This document shows positions 9,611 to 19,974 of a DNA stretch of 64,000 nt, piece after piece. A program made the translations under genes and the position numbers. Within the stretch, counting starts at the first letter, position 1. The number at the start of each line of letters is the position of its first letter. The notes under the pieces were generated by a model that saw only the letters and a program-made list of their open reading frames with translations, was not told where the DNA came from and did not search any database. The DNA comes from Rhizophagus irregularis (lineage: Eukaryota > Glomeromycota > Glomeromycetes > Glomerales > Glomeraceae): the NCBI RefSeq assembly GCF_026210795.1, contig NC_089453.1, positions 1,924,501 to 1,988,500 of the forward strand. The letters run 5' to 3'.

Positions 9611-11816
9611 TCCAATTATGAGATATAAATTATCAAAATAATAAATATAAGGCTATTATTATTTGGCGACCCTGTACCCAACCTCATATCATATGATTTT
9701 TAATTTTTCCGATACTTTATTTTTTCAATATTTATTTTTTTAATTAGTATTATGAGCAAACAATAAACGAATGAATAAATAACTAAATGAATAAATGCAT
9801 GAATAAAACAAACAAAACTATTAAAATATCATGTCTATATACAATTTGTATACATTTTATTGAAAATTAACATGTATATGTTATAATTGATGCTCATATA
9901 TTGTATGAAACAACATAATTAGGGATAATCAGGGCTCATTCACTAAGTAATGATTAGGTGATAAATTGAGGGATATTTATCGGGAAATATCTTACTAATA
10001 TCACGTGATAGCTAGGAATATCATGTGAAATAAAAAAATTTGTCTAGTTTTCCTAAATAATACAAGCATTTTTATTCATTATCAAAGGAAAAAGAAATTA
10101 AAAAATTAATCTGATGTTTGTACTTCGAGAAAAATTTCTTGGCATAATTTTTCAGTATAATTTTTCAGTTATGAATCAATTTTCTTTACATACAGAAGTG
10201 TTTTTTTTTCTTGCAAATTTGATTTCACCAAATTTTTTAACTTTATTATTAAAGTTTATACAAAAATGCATTCACAAAAGAAACGCAGAATGAACAGTTA
10301 TCATTCAACTAGAAATCTAGAATGTCTCACTTTAATTATTGTCTAATAAAATTTAGAAAAACAGCAATTTATGCAAAATATTGGAATTCGAGATATTGGG
10401 ATTCAGGATATTGACAGGAAAAATCGAATTTTAGAAAATTGGGATTTGAGAAATAAGAATTCGAGAAATTGGATGTTTCAGGAAATTGTCTAGTTCAATG
10501 TGACCCGTACAATTGTAATAACAAGATGAATGAAATACAACTAATATGTGAGTATAATATTATTTGCAAGTTGCAACCAAAAAAAAAAAAAATTAATATT
10601 AACCGGTTAAGGTTTTTTTGAAAAGTTCTAACTTCGAAAATGTAGTAGATAAAGGTAGACACACGATCAAAACACATTTTCTTCAAAATCTATTAAAACA
10701 AAAGTTTTTGATATTAATCATAAAAAAAATTATTTTAAAATAACAGCTACAAGAAAGGGACGCATTTAACTCACCAACAATCATATCATCGATAGCTCTT
10801 TCACCAATAAGCAAATCTCATTGACAGATAATTTATAAATATTATGAAATTAAATATAAATTAAAAAATATATATATGACTTTCATATAAAAATACAAAA
10901 TTGTTCTTTTTTTTTTAACATGGTTCTAATTTAGTGATTATTATAGCTTTCAAATTTTTATTATTATCGCATATCATTTATCATTTTTATTAATTTTAAC
11001 TGGCAAAAACAAAAAAAAAGGTAATTTAATTTTCTTTAAAATGAGCAAAATGAACTGTCAATAAAATGATAGATGAAACATTTATCGCGAAATGGACTGT
11101 CAATAAAATGATAGTCGATGAAACATTTATTGCGAAATGACCACCCTATCGGTGAGACGTTTGTCGTTGAAGTGATTTTTGGTGAAATAATTGACGGTAA
11201 AATTAACCAGGCTTTATAGAAATAGGATACAGAGAATTAAAAGGACCAAACTAATAAGCTATTATTTTTGATAGTACTTTATCGTACTATACTTTGCAAG
11301 TATCGGCACCATCAAAGTGGTATTTCGAGTATCTAATATTTTTAACGTGACATGAAAATGTAAATGTTACTATGGTGGATCAGTTCGTAGTAAATAAACA
11401 AATTGTAAATTATTTAAATGACTTGCGTTACAGTGTGATGTAAAGTATATAAGATTGTGCATGTTATGTTAGTACGGTATATCTGATGATCTGAAACGAG
11501 GTTAATTATTGTGATGCAACATTAGATTTGAAAATCCAAAAATTTATTTGGCTATGATAATCGAATAAAGTTTTAAAGTTTCCATTTTTGGATCATCTTT
11601 ATATAAGAAGCATTTTATTAAGATGACGATCATTAGGTATTAGTTATAATATTTAAAAAATCTAATTAAAATCTAATTAAAATAGTCTAGATTAACATAA
11701 CTAAGGGTTTATTATTTTATTAACTTGATAACATGAAATTATTAATTTTATATATAGAATATGTTTTCAAGATTAAATCTAATGACAAAATTATTGTTCA
11801 AATTAAATTAATTAAA
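9611..11816. other. Noncoding A+T-rich stretch
   Basis: No convincing coding sequence on either strand. It contains a two-copy repeat of about 43 bp at 11053-11140 (TGTCAATAAAATGATAG...GATGAAACATTTAT) and scattered A/T runs. Confidence 0.5.
11053..11140. repeat. Two-copy 43-bp direct repeat
   Basis: CTGTCAATAAAATGATAG followed by GATGAAACATTTAT and GCGAAATG occurs twice back to back, with a 3-bp insertion in the second copy. Confidence 0.75.
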
Positions 11817-12221
11817 GGGTTTTGTTTTTTATCGCCATGGCGATGCATCGCCAGTGTCACGTGATTTTATAATTCCGGCCGGGAATTAAAAGATCGTCAA
11901 AGAAATTTCCTTTTTTGGAAGTTTTGTGTAACAAAACTTGAATTTTGCTGAAAAATAAAATTGCCTTTTTTGGATTGTGTAACGTTACCTAAAGCTCCAA
12001 AAAAGGATATTTTGGCCAGCGTTATAAAATTTGGCCGAGATTAAGCATGTGATGTATAGGGAGTGACAAATAGTATTTTTTGCACTGAAAAAATTCAAGT
12101 CCCCAGAATAAATAATAAAAATGGAAAACTAGAGGATGTGATGCGGGGTGACAAATTATTCACATATGTAAAGTCACGTGACACTTGCGACATATCGCTA
12201 TGGCGATTTTTTATAAAATCC
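11817..12221. mobile_element. MULE-like nonautonomous element (405 bp, 9-bp target duplication)
   Basis: The left end reads GGGTTTTGTTTTTTATCGCC and the reverse complement of the right end GGATTTTATAAAAAATCGCC. The similarity continues through GTGTCACGTGA for about 48 bp. Both flanks carry TTAATTAAA (11808-11816 and 12222-12230). A 9-bp duplication with long imperfect inverted repeats points to a Mutator-like element, although the low-complexity flank makes the duplication less decisive. There is no transposase inside; the short open frame at 12063-12257 is incidental. Confidence 0.6.
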
Positions 12222-12308
12222 TTAATTAAAATATCTAATTATAAATATACAAATTAACTATTAAATTCTATATTAGATAGTGTAATTAATAATAATGTTC
12301 AAAATTAA

Positions 12309-12881
12309 TTAATTAAGTATATAATAACTTAGGTATTGTGTTAAATAGGATTTAAGATTTTCTTTGTGATAAGGTGTAAATATAGCAAGCTCTTCTTGTA
12401 TCTGTTCAACTTCGATACCATAAATATTTTTATTCAAATAATTATTAATCGAAAAAGGAGTAAACATTTCACATGTTATCTGATAAGATTGGTAGTCACT
12501 TAATTGTAAATAAAAAAATGTATATTCATTTTCTTTTAATTGTTTATTAATTGACTTATTTAATGATTGGTTAGAAATTTTTTCACATTTAATGTGATAA
12601 TTGAAAGGAACATTTGGTGGCTGATAAAAAAATTTGGTTGGATGAATCGGTATACTTTGAAGTAATTGTTGATTGATTGAATATTGTTGATTTGATAAAT
12701 CGTTTTGATTCATAAAATGAGATTGTTCAGAATATAATTGAGATGGGATGGTAATAGAATCTGTTTGTTGAGAATAATCATAATTTTCATTATCATAGAA
12801 AATACTCTGCGATGCAGAATTAATATGAGAAGATTGAAAGTTGTTTGAATCAGTAAGAATTTCTAAATGTGCTACACTCAT
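12309..12881 (-). CDS. Hypothetical protein, Gln/Asn/Ser-rich, 190 residues
   Basis: Single-exon frame of 190 codons with ATG at 12879-12881 and an A/T-rich leader upstream. Residues 1-80 are low-complexity and rich in Gln, Asn and Ser, as in intrinsically disordered activation or scaffold regions. Residues 85-190 look folded, with a regular hydrophobic/aromatic pattern (PFNYHIKCEKIS, YTFFYLQLSDYQSYQITCEMF, YLTQYLSYYIL). No signal peptide or membrane segment is seen. I do not recognise the family. The length, mixed composition and absence of stops in A+T-rich DNA argue that it is real. It could be a lineage-specific regulator, but that is only a guess. Confidence 0.6.
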   Translation of the reverse strand: MSVAHLEILTDSNNFQSSHINSASQSIFYDNENYDYSQQTDSITIPSQLYSEQSHFMNQNDLSNQQYSINQQLLQSIPIHPTKFFYQPPNVPFNYHIKCEKISNQSLNKSINKQLKENEYTFFYLQLSDYQSYQITCEMFTPFSINNYLNKNIYGIEVEQIQEELAIFTPYHKENLKSYLTQYLSYYILN

Positions 12882-13011
12882 GATGAATTAATAAATTAGT
12901 GAAGAATAAAAAAAAATTTAAAATATGAGATTTTATTATTTTATTTTATTTTTTTTTGAATTTAATATGAGAAAATTATGAGAATTTAATTTTTTTTTTT
13001 GAGTGAATTTA

Positions 13012-13407
13012 TTTACCGCACCCTGCGTTACAACTAAGGTTGCTTGCCGAAACCTAGGGGTTTAGGCAAGATGGCGTTTCGCCAAAAAGCGAAATTCTGC
13101 CGAAACTATATTAAAGTTATATTAAAAAACTGGCGAAACTTTGGAGAAAAGCGAAACTGCCAAAACTTATTATAAATGCCGAAACTGCTGAAACTTTGCC
13201 GAAACTATAATAAATCTATAGTAAAATTTTGACAAAACTAATCGTAGGATTTTGAAGAGGTTTAGACAAGCAACCTTAGTTACAACGCACCCTTCCTTTT
13301 TTGTAAATTGTTTATGTCAATCTTTAGTTTATACACCGCACACCCCTTAAAATGGCAAATGATAAACATAAAAATATATATAAATTTGTAACACAGGGTG
13401 CGGTAAA
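13012..13407. mobile_element. Outer Tc1/mariner-like MITE, host of a nested hAT element
   Basis: The inverted ends read TTTACCGCACCCTGCGTTAC (left) and TTTACCGCACCCTGTGTTAC (right, reverse complement), each flanked by TA (13010-13011 and 13408-13409). Removing the nested element and its 8-bp duplication leaves about 144 bp, a typical MITE size. The TA duplication suggests Tc1/mariner; the family is not certain. Confidence 0.7.
13035..13278. mobile_element. hAT-type MITE, 244 bp, nested in the previous element
   Basis: The ends start TAAGGTTGCTTG on both strands, fitting the hAT end rule (C/T)A(A/G)NG, and continue to AAACC. An exact 8-bp duplication GTTACAAC flanks it (13027-13034 and 13279-13286). 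The interior has short repeats of GCCGAAACT and no coding capacity. Confidence 0.82.
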
Positions 13408-14743
13408 TACATTATTTCTTTTTTTTTTTTATCTTTTGCTTAGGAAATTATCAAGTTGATTTTTGTTATTTCTTTGCAAAAGATTTTTTTCAAAAAAAGA
13501 AGGTTTTAGATGCAATATTTATATGTAAAAAAAAACAATAAAACATCTAACTATAAAATTGTTTTTTTTTTCCTGTGTGCAGGTGCCACACGAAAATTAT
13601 GGTGTCACACGAAAATTATGATTTCAAATCTTTCCGTCAGATTTTCTATAAGTATAAAGTTGAACGTTTGTCATTTTAGGTGTGACGATAATTTGTATTT
13701 TGTATCACACGTCTTTATTTTCTTTATAGAATCATTAAAGATATACAAAATTACGTTATAAACTTTTTTTATCTTTATATTAAATATATGGATAAATTAT
13801 TAAGCCCATTTATCCATTTATAACAATGCAGTATATTAAATGTATTTATAAGATTTAAAATTTTGTATCGTCTTTAATCTTATAATTATAAATTTTCTTA
13901 GGTATATATCGGCTTAGAGTATATCCGAATTTATAAAAAAAATTTGTCACGAGGGAAATACTGATCAGTGATATCATAACCGCTTTAGTAAATTTTACAT
14001 GTTAAAAGATCTACTTTGAATAAAATTGCGAAAACCAACATGAAAATTTTTTTTGTTGGAACTTTTCTATTTTGGAATTGTTGTAACCAAGGAGGTTCGA
14101 TGCGTTTCAATTTAAAACCCGTTTAAGTATATCGTTACAAGAGATTTTACATCGCAAACCGTGAATTCTAGAATTAAAAAATTTTGACAATAACTGGAAA
14201 TTATTATGTTAACATAAAAAATATTAGATGCAGAAATATTAATACATAAAAGGTTAGATTAGGGTTGTTTATTTTTTCCTATATAAAATTATATCTTCTA
14301 ATTGTGTTAATAACCCGTTCTAAAAAAGTCAAAGCTGATTATTCAGTTTATTCGACTTGAATGAGATAAAAGTACCTAATTGGATTGCTATTTTTATGAC
14401 ATTGTAATTTTTTTTTTAATTTCGGATGAAACATTCGTGAAGTGATAATTAGGTACGAGGATATTCTCCGATATATTTCTTAGAATCTCATCTTTTATAT
14501 TTCTTGTAGATTTACAGAAACTTAATTTTCTTAATGTGCAGTAAACTGTATATTTACCATGTTTTCGCTATATGATTATTATAATTACTATACAACTTAC
14601 AATGCATAATACGTTTTTATAATGTTTTTCAAGCAAAAAATTATAAAAACATAATAAATCTATATTTGACCGAATTAATTTTACTAGTACATAAATGGAA
14701 AATCCCTTAATAACCACATTTTAAACCACATTTTTGATTCCAG
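13408..14743. other. Noncoding stretch
   Basis: No supported gene. It contains a short duplication CACACGAAAATTATG at 13586-13620. The last part precedes the first exon-like block of the pseudogene at 14744. Confidence 0.45.
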
Positions 14744-17036
14744 CTGCCCGAAGAAAATCAAATAGCAATCTTTACTTTGCACCTAAATTAAAGATTTATA
14801 ACTTTCATGGTAAAGGCGGAATGGCGCAAGAAGTTTTGATCCTCAAGCATATTTATGATTTTGATTATCAATTAATAAGGTAACGTTTATTCTCAATTAA
14901 TATTATGCTAAAAAAATTTAATAAAAAAAAAATTAAATGCATGTAATATTATTAATATTATTCATATGAATTCTAATAAAAAAAAATTATCATAATTTAT
15001 TAAGAATTAAATTTTATTATGTCTTTCTTTCTAACTAAGTTAATTAAATTAATGTTAAAGTTTTTTAACCATAATAAAATTCGGTCCCAATGAGATAAAA
15101 GATAATATCTACAAGTTATTGGTAACACGTCAATTGAGTATTAGATGCAACGTCTTTGTATTATATTTTTTGAGTAAAGAATTAGGTATAACTCTCCGTT
15201 ATATAGTTTGAGAACCTCGTGTCGTGTATTGGTATTATATTTATTATACTGTATATTCTAATTAGTTACATTTGATTTTTTTCTTGAATGAGAGCGCTAA
15301 GAAACTTAAGTATTACTTTCAATTTTATTATTATTAGTTTTTATTTTTTATTTTTATTATATAGGCGTGATTATAATTAAGGTATTTACAATATTTTGCA
15401 TGAATCTGTACTACATTACAGCCGACATTATGCAATTCCGGCTGAGGAAGAAAATTTAATTCGTGATCCAGATGTTGATCAGTGAAAATCCATAGATAAT
15501 CAATATACATTTGGGGATAAGTGATCTTATACAATACAACGCGTTTTAGAATCTTTCACTTCCTCATATAAACTTATGCCTAAACATAAAGAATACACAG
15601 TTACATTAATTTCTTCAGGCCTAATAGTAGACGCTCTACATTATGGGCCTTTTTGTCATAATTGGTGGATTTCTAGACCTTCTGAAAAACGCGAAAATCC
15701 AATATTTCTTCACCCTATTAGATTACGTATGAAAACTCTAGTTAATTTAAAAGACCGGGACTTTATTATTGAGGTTGTTGAAACCTTTTCAAATTATGGT
15801 CAAATACCTGGATATATTTGCAAATGTGATGGTATTCAAAGTGAATTCTGCGAATCACTTACAGCTGCAGTTAATAGCGTTTATAAAGAGATCTTTCAGA
15901 CAAATGCCAAATATTCAGGGCCTGCAGTAATGGGGTTTGACATACCAATTATTTCTGAAGCATTACTAAAGGATTTACCATTTCGTGCTTTCCTATTTCC
16001 TTTAGGAAAATTAAATATATGGGTATTGGGAATTGGAAAATCTAATAATAATGAATGGAATTTTGCTGGAACGGGATATAAGACTTCTTTTATATACACA
16101 TATCGAAAAAAAAGATGTGTCTTTGTCCAGGAATTAGAGGATGATAATTGTCAGGTCACGATATACTCAGGAAATGAAATATGTAATATTTATGTTGATA
16201 ATAATCCAGAATTGGTATGGAAAGAAGTTGCAATTTTACAACAATATGAAGGAAAAGAATTGTTTGGGCTGGAAAATAACAAAATACAACAATTGGTTTT
16301 GTCAACGCCTAGTTGTACATTAGAAGAATGGAATGATGAGGACGTGATGAGAAGAATGTATTCACATCATCTTAGATGACAAATTCCAGCAATTATCAAC
16401 TGGCAATTGTTATTTAATGATTGGCGCTCTGAAACATCTACTATAATAGAACTGCGAACACAATTTAAAAAATTATATCCATTTAATCACAATATCAATG
16501 ATCGAGAGTTACATGCATGGAAATCAATGTTGAAAAATGTGGGATGTACAAAAATTACTCCCTTTACTAAGGAACAATCAGAGGTTAGTAAATTGATAAG
16601 AATAATTGAATAATTAGTGAATATTAACTAATATTTGTTTATTTTAAAGTGTGAGTTTTGGTCTAGATCTTCCGCTCCAACTGTTGATCAAAAAAATCTG
16701 ATGATGCTATACAAGCAAGGATTTATTAATCCAATACCAGTTCATTTTCAAAATAAAACTGAGATTTTTTGGGATTCATTTCGGGAGGCAGTAAATATTA
16801 ACAAAATGGGTATGATGGAAAAACTCGTATTTTATCTATCATTGCTAAAAAATTTCCTTACGAGGAAATTAAAAGTACAGTCAACTCTCTTTATAGTCAC
16901 ACATTTGGGACAGTCCATATTTGGTGATTATAAAGAGATGTGACTATATAAAAAATTTCTTATATTAGTATATCATAATTCCGGCCAAAAATTAACATAC
17001 TTTTGGCCAAAATTATACTCAAAACTTTATTGTATC

Positions 17037-17450
17037 GTAACTCCTCCAATATTAATCATAGAGAGATGATCTTACCGCCATTCGATTCGTCTTGATGAGA
17101 CGGTTCTAATGGTATAAATTACATCGAAATCCAATCACTAGATTAATTTCCGAAATTAAAAAAATATTAATGGTTTTTGTGTAATAACTCTGCCAATATT
17201 GATCCTAGAGAGACGATCTTACTACCATTCGATTCGTCTTGATGCGACAAATCTAATGGTATAAAATACATCGAAATCTAATCACTAGATCAATTTCCGA
17301 AATTAAAAAATATTAAATAGTTTTTAAGTAGTAACTCCGTCAATATTGATCATAGAGAGATGAGCTTACCACCATTCGATTCGCCTTGATGAGGCGATTC
17401 CAACGAGCTATTAATCGTCTTTTTACAATCACTAGGTACCGAGATATTTA
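17037..17450. repeat. Tandem repeat, about 146-bp unit, three copies
   Basis: Units start near 17037, 17181 and 17325 and share AATATTGATC, AGAGAGATGATCTTAC, CATTCGATTCGTCTTGATG and AATCACTAG. A fourth, diverged piece lies at 19991-20070 beyond the tRNA-module units, so those units were inserted into this array. The motif TCGTCTTGATGAGACGA inside the unit is a short near-palindrome. Confidence 0.8.
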
Positions 17451-17557
17451 GCAAAATGTTAAATGGCGCAGTAAACGTAAATCAAGGAATATAATAATGC
17501 CGATGCTTAACATTTTGTTGAATAACTCATCAGCCAGTGATCGTAAAAGGATAAAAC
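17413..17557. repeat. Fold-back inverted repeat inside the mariner-type element
   Basis: CTTTTTACAATCACTAGG...TTTAGCAAAATGTTAA (about 17419-17464) faces TTAACATTTTGTTGAATAAC...CAGTGATCGTAAAAG (about 17508-17549) across a spacer of about 45 bp. The arms are about 45 nt with several mismatches. Confidence 0.7.
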
Positions 17558-17558
17558 T

Positions 17559-17988
17559 AATTCTCTCCCTAATACTACTCCACAACATCACAACTCTTCT
17601 TTGGCGTCAGTTTCTCAGGATTCCTGGATTTCTTGGATATCCTCTTCTATAATTCGGGGTGGATCTTGGATCTCGCACTTGGATTTTCTGCGCCGCTTAA
17701 CAGTTCAACCTCTTAGGATTTCTTTCTGGTAACGGACTGGATTTTTGGATGTTGGATAGTTGACTCACACTGGCCTTCGGGTAAAGTTGGGGTATGCGAT
17801 TCTGTAATAGTTCAGTTTTTCTTTGCTTTAATTTTATTTTAGTTTAGATTTCTTTACTTGTATGAGTCGTGAAGCTACTCTTTTTATTTTTTATTATTAG
17901 TTTATTTTCTTATTTCTGTAATATTGTTCGATTATTTTTCGAAGTTTAAAGTATAAATAAAAGATAAAGTCACAAGACTGTTTGCACA
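17559..17988 (+). mobile_element. 430-bp insertion of unknown type bordered by 16-bp direct repeats
   Basis: It lies between two copies of GTAAAAGGATAAAACT (17543-17558 and 17989-18004). It starts G+C-richer (CTCTTCTTTGGCGTCAG..) and becomes T-rich, then has AATAAAAGATAAAG near its 3' end. This composition is compatible with a retrotransposed RNA copy, but no promoter boxes or coding sequence identify it. Confidence 0.45.
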
Positions 17989-18004
17989 GTAAAAGGATAA
18001 AACT

Positions 18005-18981
18005 AGGGGTTGATCACCCTATCTCAGTGGTTAGTCACTGAGACCCTCATTAAGCCTGAGTATGGTGAGGTCGCAGGTTCAATTCCGCCGATCACGGAAA
18101 TTAAACGAATTTTACTGCGGACGCTACAACCAATAGCGTGAAGGTACAGGGATTAGTGTAGTTGGACTGCATCATGGTGAATTAGTGTGTACAGTTAGGC
18201 TGCACATTTCAACTAAGGGTCATGGTGTCCTTCTAACGTTCCCTATGAGGCCATTGGCATGTGCGCAGTCCTGTCCTTAAGGTCACTACTATACCTTGGG
18301 GGGGACTTCCTGTCCGGGTGGTCACTCTACGATACCACTTGGGGTCAGTAATGGCTAGATGGTCGTCCTAGATGGTAAAGCTGAGGGTGCAATGTCTTAG
18401 TGGTAGTTTGACCTTCTGTTAGGTCTTAGACCAACCAAGGTGTTCGTGCACAGAACAGGTAGCATGGTTATGGGGTTCGATTCCCTACTCTTTGGGTCCT
18501 GGTTGGTGATCCCTGGTGGTTGATACCCACCATAAGGGGTGATCCTGGACAGATGCCTGCTACTTCCTGTCCGAGTGGTCACTACAAAGTATACCACTTG
18601 GGGTAAACAACTGTACTATCGGTGCTGGGTAATCGCGGGCTGTAGTGGCCTTTGAGTGAGACTTAGTACCTAAAATGGTGGTATGGAAGGGTACTGGATG
18701 GTTGATGTTACCTGTCGAAAGTCCTCCATGAAAGTAGGTGCTCTCTAAAGGTCGTAAAATAAATTGAGTACCAGTATCATGCAATGGATTAAGGATGAGT
18801 AGGCGGCGTGTACCTAGCTTCAGATCAGCCTAAAATGGCCCGATGGGGGATGTCTTCTAAGTGGTGCTGTTCCTGAGGAATTAAGTACTCGGTATTATGG
18901 TGCCCATGAAGATGATAGGACACAGACCCGAGATTAGTCTCATAAGAGGCAATGGGTGGTCTGGCCGTAAACACTAGCAAA
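18005..18981 (+). mobile_element. tRNA-module (SINE-like) unit, copy 1
   Basis: A 977-bp unit with visibly higher G+C than its surroundings. Near the start, TATCTCAGTGGTTAGTCAC resembles a Pol III A box and GGTTCAATTCC a B box, in a tRNA-like layout of about 90 nt (18008-18098). A second pair, TGTCTTAGTGGTAG (18393) and GGTTCGATTCC (18475), lies 80 nt apart. Two further A-box-like pieces read CTGTCCGGGTGGTCAC (18310) and CTGTCCGAGTGGTCAC (18567). No long coding frame is credible. It could be a composite tRNA-derived SINE or another Pol III-transcribed repeat. Borders are copies of GTAAAAGGATAAAACT. Confidence 0.6.
18008..18098 (+). ncRNA. tRNA-like module with A and B boxes
   Basis: The D-arm-like CTCAGTGGTTAGTCACTGAG, an anticodon-arm-like CTCA..TGAG stem with a 7-nt loop, and the B box GGTTCAATTCC are in tRNA order. 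The acceptor and T stems pair poorly, so this is a tRNA relic acting as a possible Pol III promoter rather than a working tRNA. It is repeated at 19001-19091. Confidence 0.5.
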
Positions 18982-18997
18982 GTAAAAGGATAAAACT

Positions 18998-19974
18998 AGG
19001 GGTTGATCACCCTATCTCAGTGGTTAGTCACTGAGACCCTCATTAAGCCTGAGTATGGTGAGGTCGCAGGTTCAATTCCGCCGATCACGGAAATTAAACG
19101 AATTTTACTGCGGACGCTACAACCAATAGCGTGAAGGTACAGGGATTAGTGTAGTTGGACTGCATCATGGTGAATTAGTGTGTACAGTTAGGCTGCACAT
19201 TTCAACTAAGGGTCATGGTGTCCTTCTAACGTTCCCTATGAGGCCATTGGCATGTGCGCAGTCCTGTCCTTAAGGTCACTACTATACCTTGGGGGGGACT
19301 TCCTGTATGGGTGGTCACTCTACGATACCACTTGGGGTCAGTAATGGCTAGATGGTCGTCCTAGATGGTAAAGCTGAGGGTGCAATGTCTTAGTGGTAGT
19401 TTGACCTTCTGTTAGGTCTTAGACCAACCAAGGTGTTCGTGCACAGAACAGGTAGCATGGTTATGGGGTTCGATTCCCTACTCTTTGGGTCCTGGTTGGT
19501 GATCCCTGGTGGTTGATACCCACCATAAGGGGTGATCCTGGACAGATGCCTGCTACTTCCTGTCCGAGTGGTCACTACAAAGTATACCACTTGGGGTAAA
19601 CAACTGTACTATCGGTGCTGGGTAATCGCGGGCTGTAGTGGCCTTTGAGTGAGACTTAGTACCTAAAATGGTGGTATGGAAGGGTACTGGATGGTTGATG
19701 TTACCTGTCGAAAGTCCTCCATGAAAGTAGGTGCTCTCTAAAGGTCGTAAAATAAATTGAGTACCAGTATCATGCAATGGATTAAGGATGAGTAGGCGGC
19801 GTGTACCTAGCTTCAGATCAGCCTAAAATGGCCCGATGGGGGATGTCTTCTAAGTGGTGCTGTTCCTGAGGAATTAAGTACTCGGTATTATGGTGCCCAT
19901 GAAGATGATAGGACACAGACCCGAGATTAGTCTCATAAGAGGCAATGGGTGGTCTGGCCGTAAACACTAGCAAA
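18998..19974 (+). mobile_element. tRNA-module (SINE-like) unit, copy 2
   Basis: Near-perfect repeat of the preceding unit at a spacing of 993 bp. The only difference I noticed is CCTGTCCGGG versus CCTGTATGGG (near 19303). The duplication is therefore recent. The right border is again GTAAAAGGATAAAACT (19975-19990). Confidence 0.7.

Noticed and set aside
12063-12257. 64-codon plus-strand frame
   Set aside because: It lies wholly within the MULE-like element and includes its end repeat.
15483-16379. UGA read as an amino acid (alternative code)
   Set aside because: The zinc-cluster gene in the same window ends with TGA, and the interrupted gene has independent frameshifts and an insertion.
18008-18098. 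Functional tRNA gene
   Set aside because: Boxes are present but acceptor and T stems do not pair well, and it is embedded in a larger repeated unit.
18397-19777. Minus-strand open frames of 66 and 74 codons in each 977-bp unit
   Set aside because: They are identical in both units only because the DNA is duplicated, they overlap each other, and they run antisense to tRNA-like modules. No protein features.
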